From NCBI GenBank assembly GCA_013076295.1, contig RQOL01000532.1:3720001-3784000 (forward strand): a stretch of 64,000 bases of DNA. The letters are read 5' to 3'. Shown here piece after piece: positions 1 through 10,701 of this stretch; the first letter of the stretch is position 1; each line of letters opens with the position of its first letter. The translations under genes and the position numbers were made by a program. A model generated the notes under the pieces. The model did not search any database. It worked only from the letters and a program-made list of their open reading frames with translations, and was not told the DNA's origin. This DNA is from Sanderia malayensis (taxonomy: Eukaryota; Cnidaria; Scyphozoa; Semaeostomeae; Pelagiidae).

Positions 1-115
1 ATATATGTTGTGTTCTTGAAAGAGCTTTTGTAAGAATACTCACCCTGTTGTTAGTGGTGATGTCTGACAAAATGATATTTTACCTGCCATGTTATAGTAT
101 GAATCTGATTCTCAC

Positions 116-530
116 CTTTTTTGGGTCTTTATGGGAAGCCAGTGCTGTGAATGAGAGAGTTTCATGATACGCGAATTCGTCTTTAGCTGTAAGTTGTATG
201 AGTCCATCAAGGACCAAAATTCTACCGCTTGTTGCACTAAAAACGTTTGAAAGCTCATCATTGAGAGATCACTTAACTGGTTCTTATTGATTATCCTGAG
301 CAACCTTTGGTTACCCCCGAGCTACCGACCCCTTAACCCTGACTTTAATGTTTGAACCTGAGCTTTGCACTTTGAACTTTGAACTCTCACCTGTCAAATA
401 CAAGAATATCTTGATACTTTGACCTGCCTCGATAAAGTACTCGATCCACGGTAATCCCTGTCAGATTCTCAAACGGAACATTGTCATACACCTCTTCGTA
501 GAATACACCATCTTTGATATAGGAACCCAT
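116..530 (-). CDS. SRM: Spermidine synthase-like, N-terminal part (cut by left window edge)
   Basis: Two coding exons on the minus strand, 530-391 and 236-116, join in phase 2 and give the first 87 residues. Introns are GT-AG: donor at 390, acceptor ending at 237, second donor at 115. The stretch reading SKYQDILVFDSATSGRILVL continues into a DGLIQ...KDEFAYHE motif. This aligns without gaps with the N-terminal strand region of spermidine synthase (YQDILVF, VLDG.IQ, DEF.Y.E). The family transfers an aminopropyl group from decarboxylated SAM to putrescine in the cytosol. The SAM-binding GGGDGG exon is not visible and should lie left of base 1. The first 35 residues lack the usual LWPGQ segment of animal spermidine synthases. 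A spermine synthase-like paralogue is therefore possible. The ATG at 530 is the only one before the conserved block. Confidence 0.75.
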
Positions 531-2949
531 TTTGATTGAAGTAGGGACTTCTCTAATGAGCAAACATCAGATTATTATTGACTTGCTATGCTTGATATTA
601 CTATCCGGCGGTTAGCTACCGGCCCGAATTACTTGAGTGCAAAACGCTTTTACGGTCGGCGATCCGGATTTGCCGAGTGAATTCCGGCCGGTACACAAGG
701 CAGTACTAAGCGGATGGTCAAACTGTAAATCATAATAAATAAAATGCTGAAAAAACAATAATAAGGAGAGGGAATGAGGGAGAAATTGAACCTTGGTTAT
801 TGGTCTCCAAAAGTCGAATGATTTGAATTCATTTTTTGCTGTGATGTGTCCCAACTCTCACTCACAGCATTGACACAAGACACTACTTAACACTCGCCAA
901 ACAAGCTGTAAGTGAAATCTGATGCCAAAGCATTCATCGTTCGTAACAATTTCTTTCGAATATTAACCCTGTTTAAATTGCATGTAACCAGCATCAAAAT
1001 AAAAAATGTGAACAATAGGGATACTGGGAATACTGAGGCTCAAAATCGCCAAAAAAAGAAAATTTCACGCTCAGCAAAAGTTAAGGTACACCCCTTTTTT
1101 ATAAGAAACTATGCAAAAGTTTGTGTACTAGGGTTTCTTAGTTTCTTAGGGTTTCGTACCTAATTGTGGTGCAAAATTTTTTAGCAAGTTTCTTAACGTA
1201 TTGAGATTTGTTACAAATCTGTGGGAATGAAGTGCACAAGTTGTTTTTAACATTTTTTCTCGTTAAAACAACATCTTAACTTTTCTTAACTTTTTTCAGT
1301 CACGCGAAATCTCCTACCAAAGTTTCTTAAGTTTTGAAAATAGGGGCCTATGGTTTCTTATAAAGGGTTTCTTATAAAAAAAAATGGGTGTGTTCTTATA
1401 AAAATGTGTATATGTGTAAATGAAAAGCGAATTCATGTTTTAATCGAATTATATTCTTCCCTACCTTTCCCGTTTTTCCTGCTGTCGCCGTGGACCAGTC
1501 AAATTTACTGTTCGTTTATCGTATGATCAAAATTAATCTATTTTAATCGAGTTTGTAATAATCTAGAGTGCGAACGAGGCTCATGGCTCGCCCTCCAGAC
1601 GCCGATGTCTGGGCCATTGGGGCTTAGAAATTCGTACGACTGCAATGCAAAGTACATTGAAGTTTGTAAATTGTAATAATAAGCAACCATGAACTTTCAG
1701 TATAATTAACATAATACTTTAAAGATTAAAATGTTTTTTTCAAGTTTTTAATTGAAAGTATCAATGTACTTTGACTTCAAAATGTGACGCTTTAGTTGCG
1801 GAATTTTGTCTGCCATTTGTTGGAGGGTTGCGGCTAGGAATTTTTGCTTCACCCGCTATAGGGATGGGCTTTGAGATCGGGGCGGGTTTTGCGCATCCTG
1901 CTTTACGCTTGAGAGAGGTTGTCGCCCACTGATCAGCAAAATGATGTTAATTGAAATCAAACCCTAAAGCTTGGAGCGTTTATCGTGATCCGTTGACGTG
2001 ACTTATTGTTTTATGGGATGCCGAAATTTGCATAGCAAATCGGTATCACCGACCGTAACAGCTTATTCCTATTCAAGCAGTTTAGGTCGGTATGCTAACC
2101 CCCAATTTCTTGAGATAACATTAATGAGATTTGAGGAATTTATAAAGAAAATCGTGAATGAGCATTGTTGAAAAAATGCCATTTTCTTCTCAAAGCATAA
2201 GATTGCTAGTGTTATATGTATGCAATTGTGGGAGAATTTTTTTTATCTGTGTCTGGTTTAAATATGGACAGTGAAAATTTACAATTTGACGAAAGTTCAG
2301 TTCATTTCATTCTTTACATTCTCGTACATACATGTAATAACTAAACAAAATTACACTAAACAGAACTGAATTTACTGTAATAACAATTAACAAAGAAGAA
2401 AATGCACAGAGACAAACAAATTTGTACGCATAAGAATGACTTAAAGGAGGAGCTCTCTATGTAGGAAACCTGTCTGAAACCGTGAGACAATTTCCCCCTG
2501 TCTTTTTGATAAAACGAAGAAAGATTCACAAAGACACTAACATTAACAAAAATGCTTGGACCACTATTGCTGAAAGATGTAAGATGTAAACAGAACTCAT
2601 TATTGCAAGCAGCAAGCACTCAGTTTCTAATTTCGTACAGCCATTTTGAATTCACGACTAACACGAATGGCAAATGAGTATGAGTAAGATTACGCCTCCC
2701 GACTATCAAATCAAGGAATTTATTCGGAGATGTGGTTATCGTAAATATGTTTAACCCATAGTGAGCACCAGGCTTTAATTACATCAATCTTGCATGGTTT
2801 CCATAAGACACCACAACACAAACATCCGGGTATCCAGCTGACAAACATAGTATTCTTAATGAAGTAGCAAGCAGATGGGTTAAGTAGATTGCAATGTGTG
2901 GGCTTGTGCAAGTGCATGTGCCATGTTGATTTCACCCTCTGTGCATAAT
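531..2949. other. Intergenic stretch without recognised genes
   Basis: This is the region 5' of the spermidine-synthase-like gene. It contains short open frames without family motifs and AT-rich sequence. A patch near 1090-1390 repeats variants of TTTCTTA(A/T)GGGTTTC on one strand. Nothing coding can be supported. Confidence 0.5.
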
Positions 2950-3497
2950 GTCCTAATAAACCCCGGGGGCATTGGCGTAGATGGAGGGGGTCAGGGGGCG
3001 GAAAAATCCCTCTAAACCTAAACTGCCATTTTGTCGGAAAGTAAAATTGTCACTCTTGTCCGAAAATAAAACAGTTATCTATTTCTATTCTAGTATCTAA
3101 GTGCTGCATTTTAAAGGCAAAGGCTTGTTCTTGTTAGCTGAATATAACAATTTCTTCCGTTGCGGCGCAACGCTAAGCGCAAAGCAAGGTTGCCCTAAGT
3201 AAATTGGGTAAAATGAATTTATCTCTTTCAATTAAGTTTTGTATGAAGTAAAGACAATTGCAATTATGTTATGTTCTGTTATGCTGTGTCTATTTGTTTA
3301 AGTTATGAAGAAGCGACTAGCGAGAATGCTTATTAATTTTTTGTCGGAATATCAGCATTTCTTGCCTCTCCTATGAATTTCCCATATAGCTACGCCACTG
3401 CCCGGGGGCTCCATCACAAAATTCAACGTCTTAATGCTTGGCTTTAATATCCTTGCAAATGAAAATCAGCATTAGGGTTTATACGAGGATTTACGGT
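2950..3497 (-). mobile_element. Degenerate copy of the CCGTAAATCCTCG-TIR MITE family, split by a younger insertion
   Basis: Positions 3401-3497 read on the minus strand match the left half of the element at 29269-29543. They share the ACCGTAAATCCTCG end and a block around GCAAGGATATT. The far terminus near 2950 is truncated. The copy is interrupted at a CCCGGGGG site by the hAT-like insertion at 2970-3400. Confidence 0.55.
2970..3400. mobile_element. hAT-like MITE with 8-bp target duplication
   Basis: The element begins CATTGGCGTAG and ends CTACGCCACTG, an 11-bp terminal inverted repeat with one mismatch. It is flanked on both sides by the identical 8-mer CCCGGGGG (2962-2969 and 3401-3408). 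Eight-base duplications and CAGTGGCGTAG-type ends are typical of hAT elements. At 431 bp with no transposase it is non-autonomous. Confidence 0.8.
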
Positions 3498-4169
3498 TTG
3501 TTGGTGACCAAGAACTTTTTAGCACGTTTTTCGAACTTCGTTGTGATTTGATTGATTTTAACGACGTTGGTGGAAATGGGAGAAAGTAAGAAAATACAAG
3601 AGTTCGTACATGTACGAATGGCATTATAGAGCAGCATGTTCATAGATCGTCAGCCTGGCAATATTCTTAAAATTTGTTTCTTAAACTTCACGAATTTTGA
3701 GCCTCATTATTCTCATAAAGTTTTTTCTTCTAAAAAAGAGTGTAGTCGAACAAAACCTGTTATGCTCAGCCACTCCCTGGCCAAACGAATGCGAAATGAT
3801 GTCATGCTTCTGGAAAGATCGATTCGTGCGTTGTTTTGCTTTGCTGAGCCTTTCGAAACAAAGAAACCCTGTTGCGTTTCGCACTAATCCGCTCGCGTCT
3901 TTTGTTACTGTCGCCTTTGATTGACGAGGAAGTTGCTTCCTTCCTTTATTGTGCAGTCGAGTTTTGATTTTCCAATTTGGCATGGGCAAGTAAATCGACT
4001 GAATTCGGGAAAAACGTGGACCTCGGACAAGTGTGGAATGGTAATCGGGGATCGCCAACAGCACGAGCCTCATCCTCACGGAATCGATAGAGGTCTGAAA
4101 ATTTAACTAATTTCATATGACAACAATTGATTGCATTAGCTCCCTGCCAAACCGTAGTACGTATTTTGT
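3498..4169. other. Intergenic stretch, nothing recognised
   Basis: It contains overlapping open frames on both strands, the longest 132 codons on the minus strand at 3681-4079. None has a known motif or flanking splice sites. Confidence 0.4.
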
Positions 4170-4815
4170 TGGTATGTATTTTATGCAGGTACAGTACAGT
4201 ATGTTGGTATGTATGTTATGTATGTTTGATGTATGTATTTTATGTATATAGTATGTTGGTATGTATGTTTTTATGTATGTATCGTATGTTGGTATGTATG
4301 TTATATATGTTTTTATGTATGTATCGTATGTTGGTATGTATGTTATGTATGTTTTTATGTATGTATTGTATGTTGGTATGTATGTTATGTATGTTTTATG
4401 TATGTATCATATGTTGGTATGTATGTTATGTATGTTTTTATGTATGTATCGTATGTTGGTATGTATGTTATGTATGTTTTTATGTATGTATTGTATGTTG
4501 GTATGTATGTTATGTATGTTTTATGTATGTATCGTATGTTGGTATGTATGTATGTTATGTATGTTTTTATGTATGTATCGTATGTTGGTATGTATGTATA
4601 TTATGTATGTTTTTATGTATGTATCGTATGTTGGTATGTATGTTATGTATGTTTTTATGTATGTATTGTATGTTGGTATGTATGTTATGTATGTTTTTAT
4701 GTATGTATCCTATGTAGGTATGTATGTACGTATGTATGTAGGTATGTATGTATGGTATGTATGTATTTAACTGTAGTGTATGTATGTAGATCGGGTATGT
4801 ATGTAGTTAATTGAT
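4170..4815 (+). repeat. 42-bp minisatellite built from TATG/TATGT microsatellite
   Basis: About 14 units of roughly 42 bp, each made of TATGTATG-type tetranucleotide runs with the markers GTATGTTGGTATG and TATGTTTTTATG. The units vary at one site (TATCGTATG or TATTGTATG). Some copies are 1 bp short in the T run and others carry an extra TATG, so the frame shifts between copies. No stop codon occurs in most of the array on the plus strand, so long artefactual open frames appear in all three frames. Not a gene. Confidence 0.95.
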
Positions 4816-5000
4816 TTTTAATATCACAACACATGTCAACATCTCAAACAAAAGGGTTGTTAGAGCACGTAGTTTGATTGGCCAGTTAAGCAATAGCTTC
4901 CATGGCGAGTTTCCAATGTGCTTTACATATGGTGGGTAGGTGCTTTATGCCACTGGACCCACGTTGATAAGGGTTGTCTGACAACTGAAGTGGCTGTCCG

Positions 5001-5818
5001 GCATAGGCGCCGACTTTTTATTTTTTCAAGGGGGCTGAGACAGGAGAATTGGTAAAATACGCCACATTTTCTCTAAATCATGCATATTGATACAAATAAT
5101 TGAAGATACAGTCAATTCTGTCTAATTCGAACACCCCGGGGAAGCGTCAAAATGCTCGAATTACAAAAAGTTCGAATTATAGAAGTTTGTTTGATAAGAA
5201 TCAAGCAATGCATACCAACATAATTAACAGCGCTGTTTATATACCGATAGGCTGCCGGTTCACAAAAACTTGCAAAACAATAAATAAAATCAAACTATGT
5301 ACAAGTAACTGTTTCTAATAAACAATACTAGATAAAACGTTTCTAGTGTCAATATCGCCCATTTCACCAATGGGGACATTATGTTTTCGAGACCTTGAAC
5401 CTCTAATGCACAAAACAGCAGTTCTGAGTAACCAGAAACCCAACTTTCTTTTAACCCATGCACATGTTTCACTAACATTTTGATAAGAATTCCTCGATAT
5501 TTTTTCTTTCAACGTCCCCTCGCAGTCCACATGTTTCACTAATATTGTTTGATAAGAATTGATTCATTAGTGATCCTTGGACGGAAAGGTTCGTTCGAAT
5601 TAGATAGAGCTCGAACTACACGAGTTCGAACTATGCAGACTTGACTGTAACAAGACAAAAGCTAGCCAACAAGTTTTTAAAAAGTTAATGATCTTAAAAA
5701 TCAACAAGGACAACTTCCTTAAAACAACAAGAAAACGTTTTCAGGGGGCTAAGCCACCTGCAGCATTGAACCTACATGTGGGGCTTGAACCCCCAAGCCC
5801 CACATAGTCGGCCTATGC
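5001..5818. mobile_element. Putative TIR element (GCATAGGC..CGAC ends) with a nested insertion
   Basis: The left end GCATAGGCGCCGACT at 5001 is mirrored by AGTCGGCCTATGC ending at 5818. The right-hand sequence also holds a small hairpin (GGGGCTTGAACCCCCAAGCCCC). Flanks GCTGTCCGGCAT and GCTCTCCAGCAT are near-repeats, which could be a diverged target duplication. The exact boundaries are uncertain. Confidence 0.45.
5109..5647. mobile_element. pogo/Tigger-like MITE flanked by TA
   Basis: Starts CAGTCAATTCTGTCTAATTC and ends in the imperfect inverted counterpart GAACTATGCAGACTTGACTG, about 24 bp long, with TA on both sides (5107-5108 and 5648-5649). TA duplication and CAGT...TTCGAAC termini are typical of the pogo/Tigger branch of Tc1-mariner. 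It is 539 bp with no transposase frame, and it lies inside the outer TIR pair at 5001-5818. Confidence 0.75.
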
Positions 5819-6053
5819 TCTCCAGCATAAATATTTGTAACTTATCTTAGCAGTATTACATTATAAGTGTGAGTGACTTTATGGCTAAACTGTGTTACAG
5901 CTAAAAGGGTCCAGAAAATATGTAAAAAATATCAACCACTTTATTAGAACTCATCATTTATCAACTTCACTGACAGGTGTTTAAAAATAATGTACTAAAA
6001 TTAGAATTTATACACACAGATACAGATATATGTGCATCTGTGTGCATTATGGT

Positions 6054-7562
6054 TTAATTATCCTCATTTTGTATCTCTTTAAGTGCTTCTTCGTATGTAA
6101 TTACAGATGGTCCTTTCTTTTTCATGTATCTCAGAGTATCTTTTAATGTTGTGTACTTGTGTTTTCTTGCATTATCTGGCATTGTGTACGCATTGTACAG
6201 TCTCCAGCTATTGTCAATGTGTTGCCTTGTGAGCTGTAGTTGATATTTTAACAAATCATTCAGTGCTAAAACCGAAGGGTCATATGAAGTAACTGCTTCC
6301 AGTGCATCACTGCTGACAACAGTGGTTGCTATGGGTGATGGATCTAGATATTTTGATGTCACATCCTTTCTCAAATAACGGTGCTGTTCTAGTAAAAGTT
6401 CGCTTTGTATTCTGTCAGAGTTCAGCTTTGTCTGCGTTGATGAGTTTTTCATTCTCGGTGATTGGCGATTAAAAATTGTTTTATCTTTGTTCTTTGGTTT
6501 TTTATTGTTGTTTTTATCCCTTGACTTGGAGCTTCTTGACGATGATGACAACGAAGTTAATGATGATGATGAGGTATCTTTAGAACTTTTCTTTTTTTTA
6601 TCATTTCCATTTCTGTGTACATTCCCATACGGAGAGGCTTTCACAGATGTTTTCGAGCTTGTTGTACTATTCACACTGGACTCTGTAGTCATTGTGCTTC
6701 TACTACCACTGCTGGAGCTTTGTCTTCCAATGTCATGATCACTCTGACTACGATATGATACATCATGACTTGCTCCAGTCTCGTACGAGTCGAATCTACT
6801 TTCTGTATAATTATAATCATTGCTTTTTGTCGGTGATATTGTCCTGCTTAAATGTTCTTCTATTTCTTCATCTGCAGGGCCGGAAACAGTCCTGTGTATG
6901 ACACTTTTTATACTAGTTGATGCACTACTTGTGGCAGCACTATCTATCTCATTACTGTCTAGGATCTTTATGTTATTTTTAAAGATTCCCCGACTACCCG
7001 AAGAGTGTGATTCTTGCTCCTCGTTGTCATCAGATGCATCATCTTGAAAGTTGGGTCTGACAATCCGTGGCAAATAATCGTCATTGTCGTTAACTTCAGT
7101 ATCAAATGACACATCATAATTTCCACCCATTGCTTCTGCAAAGTTGATATTTTTCATCAAATCCAGCTCGTCGTCAGAGGATTCCTTGTTCTCTTTATCA
7201 CTCCTCGTGACTTCATCTTCGTCATCAGTTAGATTTGTAATAAATTTGTGTAAGTCTTCTTCATCGCTATCCAACGTCAAGTCTTTCAAACTGCTTTTAA
7301 TGGCAGACAGAGGTTCCGACATGTCTACCTCGGGATCTCTATCGATCGTCTGATTAAACTTCCTACCAGACCAGATCATATTTAGCCCTGTCTTCCTTTT
7401 CAAACTTGCAAGGTAGTTTTGCATCTCTTGTTCTGTTGTGTCTTCATTTTCCTCCATTATGCTGGTAAATTCTGGTGATAAAGATACCTCTGCTGCTGAA
7501 CTTCGCCTTCTCAGCTTGCTCAGGCCGCGCTTCCACTTCACAACTCCGCCAGTGTTTTCCAT
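6054..7562 (-). CDS. C19orf44: C19orf44-like protein with C-terminal DUF4614 region
   Basis: An uninterrupted 502-codon frame from the ATG at 7562 to a stop at 6054. The extra leading codons in the open frame use TTG, so this ATG is the likely start. The N-terminal 150 residues are acidic and low complexity. The middle (about 180-390) is Ser/Thr-rich, then Lys/Ser-rich. The last 85 residues form the conserved part: ALEAVTSYDPSVLALNDLLK, then a QLQLTRQHI segment and a final EEALKEIQNE helix. This matches the C-terminal domain of vertebrate C19orf44 as I remember it. The function is poorly known. The human gene is spliced but this copy has no intron. An AATAAA (minus strand) sits about 110 bp past the stop, at 5940-5945. 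The gene is divergent from MFSD3, about 0.67 kb away. Confidence 0.75.
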   Translation of the reverse strand: MENTGGVVKWKRGLSKLRRRSSAAEVSLSPEFTSIMEENEDTTEQEMQNYLASLKRKTGLNMIWSGRKFNQTIDRDPEVDMSEPLSAIKSSLKDLTLDSDEEDLHKFITNLTDDEDEVTRSDKENKESSDDELDLMKNINFAEAMGGNYDVSFDTEVNDNDDYLPRIVRPNFQDDASDDNEEQESHSSGSRGIFKNNIKILDSNEIDSAATSSASTSIKSVIHRTVSGPADEEIEEHLSRTISPTKSNDYNYTESRFDSYETGASHDVSYRSQSDHDIGRQSSSSGSRSTMTTESSVNSTTSSKTSVKASPYGNVHRNGNDKKKKSSKDTSSSSLTSLSSSSRSSKSRDKNNNKKPKNKDKTIFNRQSPRMKNSSTQTKLNSDRIQSELLLEQHRYLRKDVTSKYLDPSPIATTVVSSDALEAVTSYDPSVLALNDLLKYQLQLTRQHIDNSWRLYNAYTMPDNARKHKYTTLKDTLRYMKKKGPSVITYEEALKEIQNEDN

Positions 7563-8228
7563 GTTGATGTTCAACAATTATAGATTTGCATAAATCAATA
7601 AGCTGGTATTGTTTATATTTCGCAGCTTTATTTGAATTTTACCGGCTTCAACAAAACTTTCCGTCACCCAAAAAAAACATCAACTCCTACGTTGTTGTTA
7701 AACAACAACAACATCAATGTATCTTTCAAAACGAGAGGATTGTAACTTGATACTTGAGTTGAAGTGAATTTGATTAATTAGCAGTGGCCTAAACTGGCCC
7801 AAAAGCAATGCGTCGAGTAACTTATAATGGCCTCCAAAGCCAAACCAACATGTATGCATGTTAAATCAACGACTTAGACTCGTTACGGTGTATTATTAAT
7901 TGATCAATGGTGCTTTGGTAAAATGTTGAAATAATATATATATTGTGCAGCTTTGTGAAAACAAATATTATAACTAAATGTACAAACTTGTATAGGTGGA
8001 CGTGGAAAAAGGATACCTAATTGAATTAAAGGGTCCACCGTCCCTCTCCCAGCTTGTTTTAAGGTTGCCATATTCTTAACCTGTCTAGAATAAATTATAT
8101 AGGTATCCATGAATGTATGTAATATTGTCTTGTCCCATCCCAAGTTGGTTATAACTTAGCTTGCTTTTCATTTCAGATGCCTTTTTCAGATAAATCATCC
8201 ACTCTACCAGTTCACATAACAGAACAGC

Positions 8229-10264
8229 ATGAGTGTAACCACTACCACGATGCCAAGAACCGCATTGTTGTTGCAGCTTACTTACTTATATTTCCTACAA
8301 GGAATCCCCTATGGTTTTCAAGTCAAATATCTTCCTCTTGTTTTGAGGAAGCATGGTCACGATCTTGACGTCATTAGTTTTCTGAGCTTTGTCAGTCTTC
8401 CTTGGATATTGAAGTTCTTGTGGGCACCCTTATTCGATCATTATGGAGGCAATGGCAGGATTTGGATCGGTGGCTGTCTCTTGCTGTTGTCAATGTTTTC
8501 AGCTCTTCTACACAGTGCCACTGGTTCATTGTATATTATGGTTCCATGTCTGCTTGTTTTGAGTTTTTTGTCTGCATCATTGGATATTGCTGTGGATTCA
8601 TTGGCCATTAAGCTATTCGCACCAAAGGATCTTGGTCAGTATATATTAAATAAAGATGTGTTTTGACTCATTGAAAATTTTGGTAGTAGTAAAAATATGT
8701 TACCAAATATTCCATTTTGTACAAAACTGTGCAAAATGCATTTTGCATGAAGTGAAGTTTACTTGTTAATTAATTTGTTTCTTTTCTACAATAGGGGACC
8801 AAAATCCTTGGGACATTTGTAAGATTATAAAAGAAGGCTATCAACTCACAAGTTTCTTTTTGTTGGCTTTATTCAACCTTCACTCCCCCTGAAATAATAT
8901 GGTTCTTTCAAACAGACCCTTGTGGTCATCATACAAGCATAATTTTGGTGATTTTGTATAAGAATGTTTTTTCAGACAACATTGTTTGGGGGTGAAGGGC
9001 TTGTACAAAGCAAGTGAAAATTGTAAGAATCCCAGGACTTTTGTCCCCTATTGTAACTCTTGCTATTTCAATCAGATTTCCATTGCTTTCTGAGATTTCC
9101 ACGATTTCAGTTTGATTTCTACGCTATTTTTTAACTGTATATTCTTTTCAACCAACAGGTTATTGTAACATTGGGCATGTTGTTGGATACAAGGTTGGCA
9201 TTCTCTCTGGTGGTGGATTATTATTGACCTTTCATCGGGATATTGGCTTGAGAAACTTCACATGGGGACTCTCTGCCATCTTTGGAGCTAGCGCTTTAAT
9301 CTTTGTACTCTTCAACTTTGCAATTTTCACGAAACAAGAATTTAAAAAGAACATAAAACAGAAAAAAGCAAACAACGATTATCCTGCGAAAGCTGGGAAC
9401 AGAAGTTTATTGGTTCAAGTTCTGTTGTCACCTGATCAGATATGGCTGGTTGTTTTTGTTTTCATTTACAAACTTGGCGAGCAAGGTTTTATATCAATGT
9501 ACCCAATGCTTCTGGTTGATCAAGACTTGCCACTACACCACATTGGAATGATAACTGGAATATTTGGTCACATTTGTTCAATGGCTGGCTCCACTGTTGG
9601 GGGGTTGCTTGTTTCAAAGTATAGGTGAGTTTATTTCATGTTATCTTGCTGCTTATTTTGTGCTAAAATTTGCTTTTTTTTCTGACCACTTTTGCCTTGA
9701 TTTCACAGACAATGTGAAGAAAAAAACATTTTCCAAATGTTATTCCTAATTGAGACCTGCTATAATGCTTGCTTAGCTTGTTTAGCTTTAGCTGAGGGTA
9801 TACGTTTGTTGTGGAGAATAGCATAAAACCAATCAATTTTATTTGTTTTCAGGTTGAACATAAGAGAACTCCTATTCAGAACAGCATCTCTCAGGTTCCT
9901 ACTGATTGTTAGCTACAGTACTTTGTTGACCAGATACAGCATCAGCATTCTGCCTCATATTATTATTGACTCTGCATTCCAGCTTTTAGCTGGTGCAATG
10001 ACAACGTTGACATTTACAGCAATGATGCAAGCATCAAAAGTCCTACCGAGTCAAATTCACGCAGCACATTTTACATTTCTAGCTGCTTTTGAAGTGCTAG
10101 GAAAGTTAACCATGAAATCACTGTCTGGAACAATAACAACTGCTGTAGGTTTTTTCAATTTCTTTCTTATTTCTTGTTGTTTAGATGGCCTGGTTGTTAT
10201 ATGGGCATTTGTCAAATGTAAGTTTGAATATTTTCAACCCGAAATTGAGTTGAAAACAGAATGA
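8229..10264 (+). CDS. MFSD3: MFSD3-like major facilitator transporter
   Basis: Three exons (8229-8634, 9159-9624, 9853-10264) with GT-AG introns in phases 1 and 2 give 427 residues; human MFSD3 has 412. The N-terminus LTYLYFLQGIPYGFQVKYLP and the loop SLPWILKFLWAPLFDHYG match the MFSD3/AT-1-like branch. The first helices carry DIAVDSLAIKLF and then YCNIGHVVGYKVG, equivalent to the human QDVALDALAVQLL...VVAYKLG. About twelve hydrophobic segments are visible, with a basic cytoplasmic loop (KKNIKQKKANN) in the middle. MFSD3 is an orphan multi-pass membrane carrier, and acetyl-CoA import has been proposed for close relatives. An acceptor-like site at 8176 suggests an upstream non-coding exon. The ATG at 8177 is out of frame. 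A poly(A) signal lies at 10372. Confidence 0.9.
8789..9053. mobile_element. TA-flanked MITE in MFSD3 intron 1
   Basis: The ends CAATAGGGGACCAAAATCCT and the inverse of AGGACTTTTGTCCCCTATTG form an imperfect TIR of about 22 bp. TA occurs on both sides (8787-8788 and 9054-9055). At 265 bp with no coding capacity, it is probably a Tc1/mariner-type non-autonomous element. Confidence 0.75.
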
Positions 10265-10701
10265 AGTTGTTTCATGAGAAGATTTTTATCTGATCATAAT
10301 TTTCATCAATTAAACAAGGTCATACAGAGTAACTTGGGGTTAAAAGTTTTTGTCCATGCTTATAAAAGTGAAATAAAACATTATGTTAAAATTAAGTAGT
10401 ATATTGAAACAAAAAGGATCAACAAAATCTCCAGTAAAAGCAGAATATAAATACAGAACCAGTTTTTAGTTCACTTTTACTTGAGAATGAACACTGGAAA
10501 ATGCTTGTCAAGATATTGTTGATTAAAAATATTTGAATATGAAGCTTCTGGTAATTCTTTTTGTTCTTAAACTTGAGAAGGCTAAATAGAAATAAAAGTA
10601 AAAGCATAATAAAATTTTAGCTGAAATAATGAAAACCATGAGATGGATGTAGCTAACGGTAACAAGCTTGACCTCATCCTTGTGTGATTGTTATGATGGC
10701 C

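Noticed and set aside
1..60. Third exon of the spermidine-synthase-like gene at a minus-strand GTGAGT donor near position 43
   Set aside because: The sequence before the donor does not encode the expected GGGDGG region in any frame.
3681..4079. 132-codon minus-strand frame
   Set aside because: No motif, overlaps plus-strand frames of similar length, and lies in repeat-rich sequence. Most likely chance.
4127..4814. Three overlapping frames of 169-196 codons rich in Met, Tyr, Val, Cys
   Set aside because: They are translations of the 42-bp minisatellite in different registers. No non-repeat coding sequence is attached.
8177..8368. Upstream ATG as start of the MFSD3 protein
   Set aside because: It is out of frame with the transporter and yields no membrane helices. 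At most an upstream open frame in the leader.
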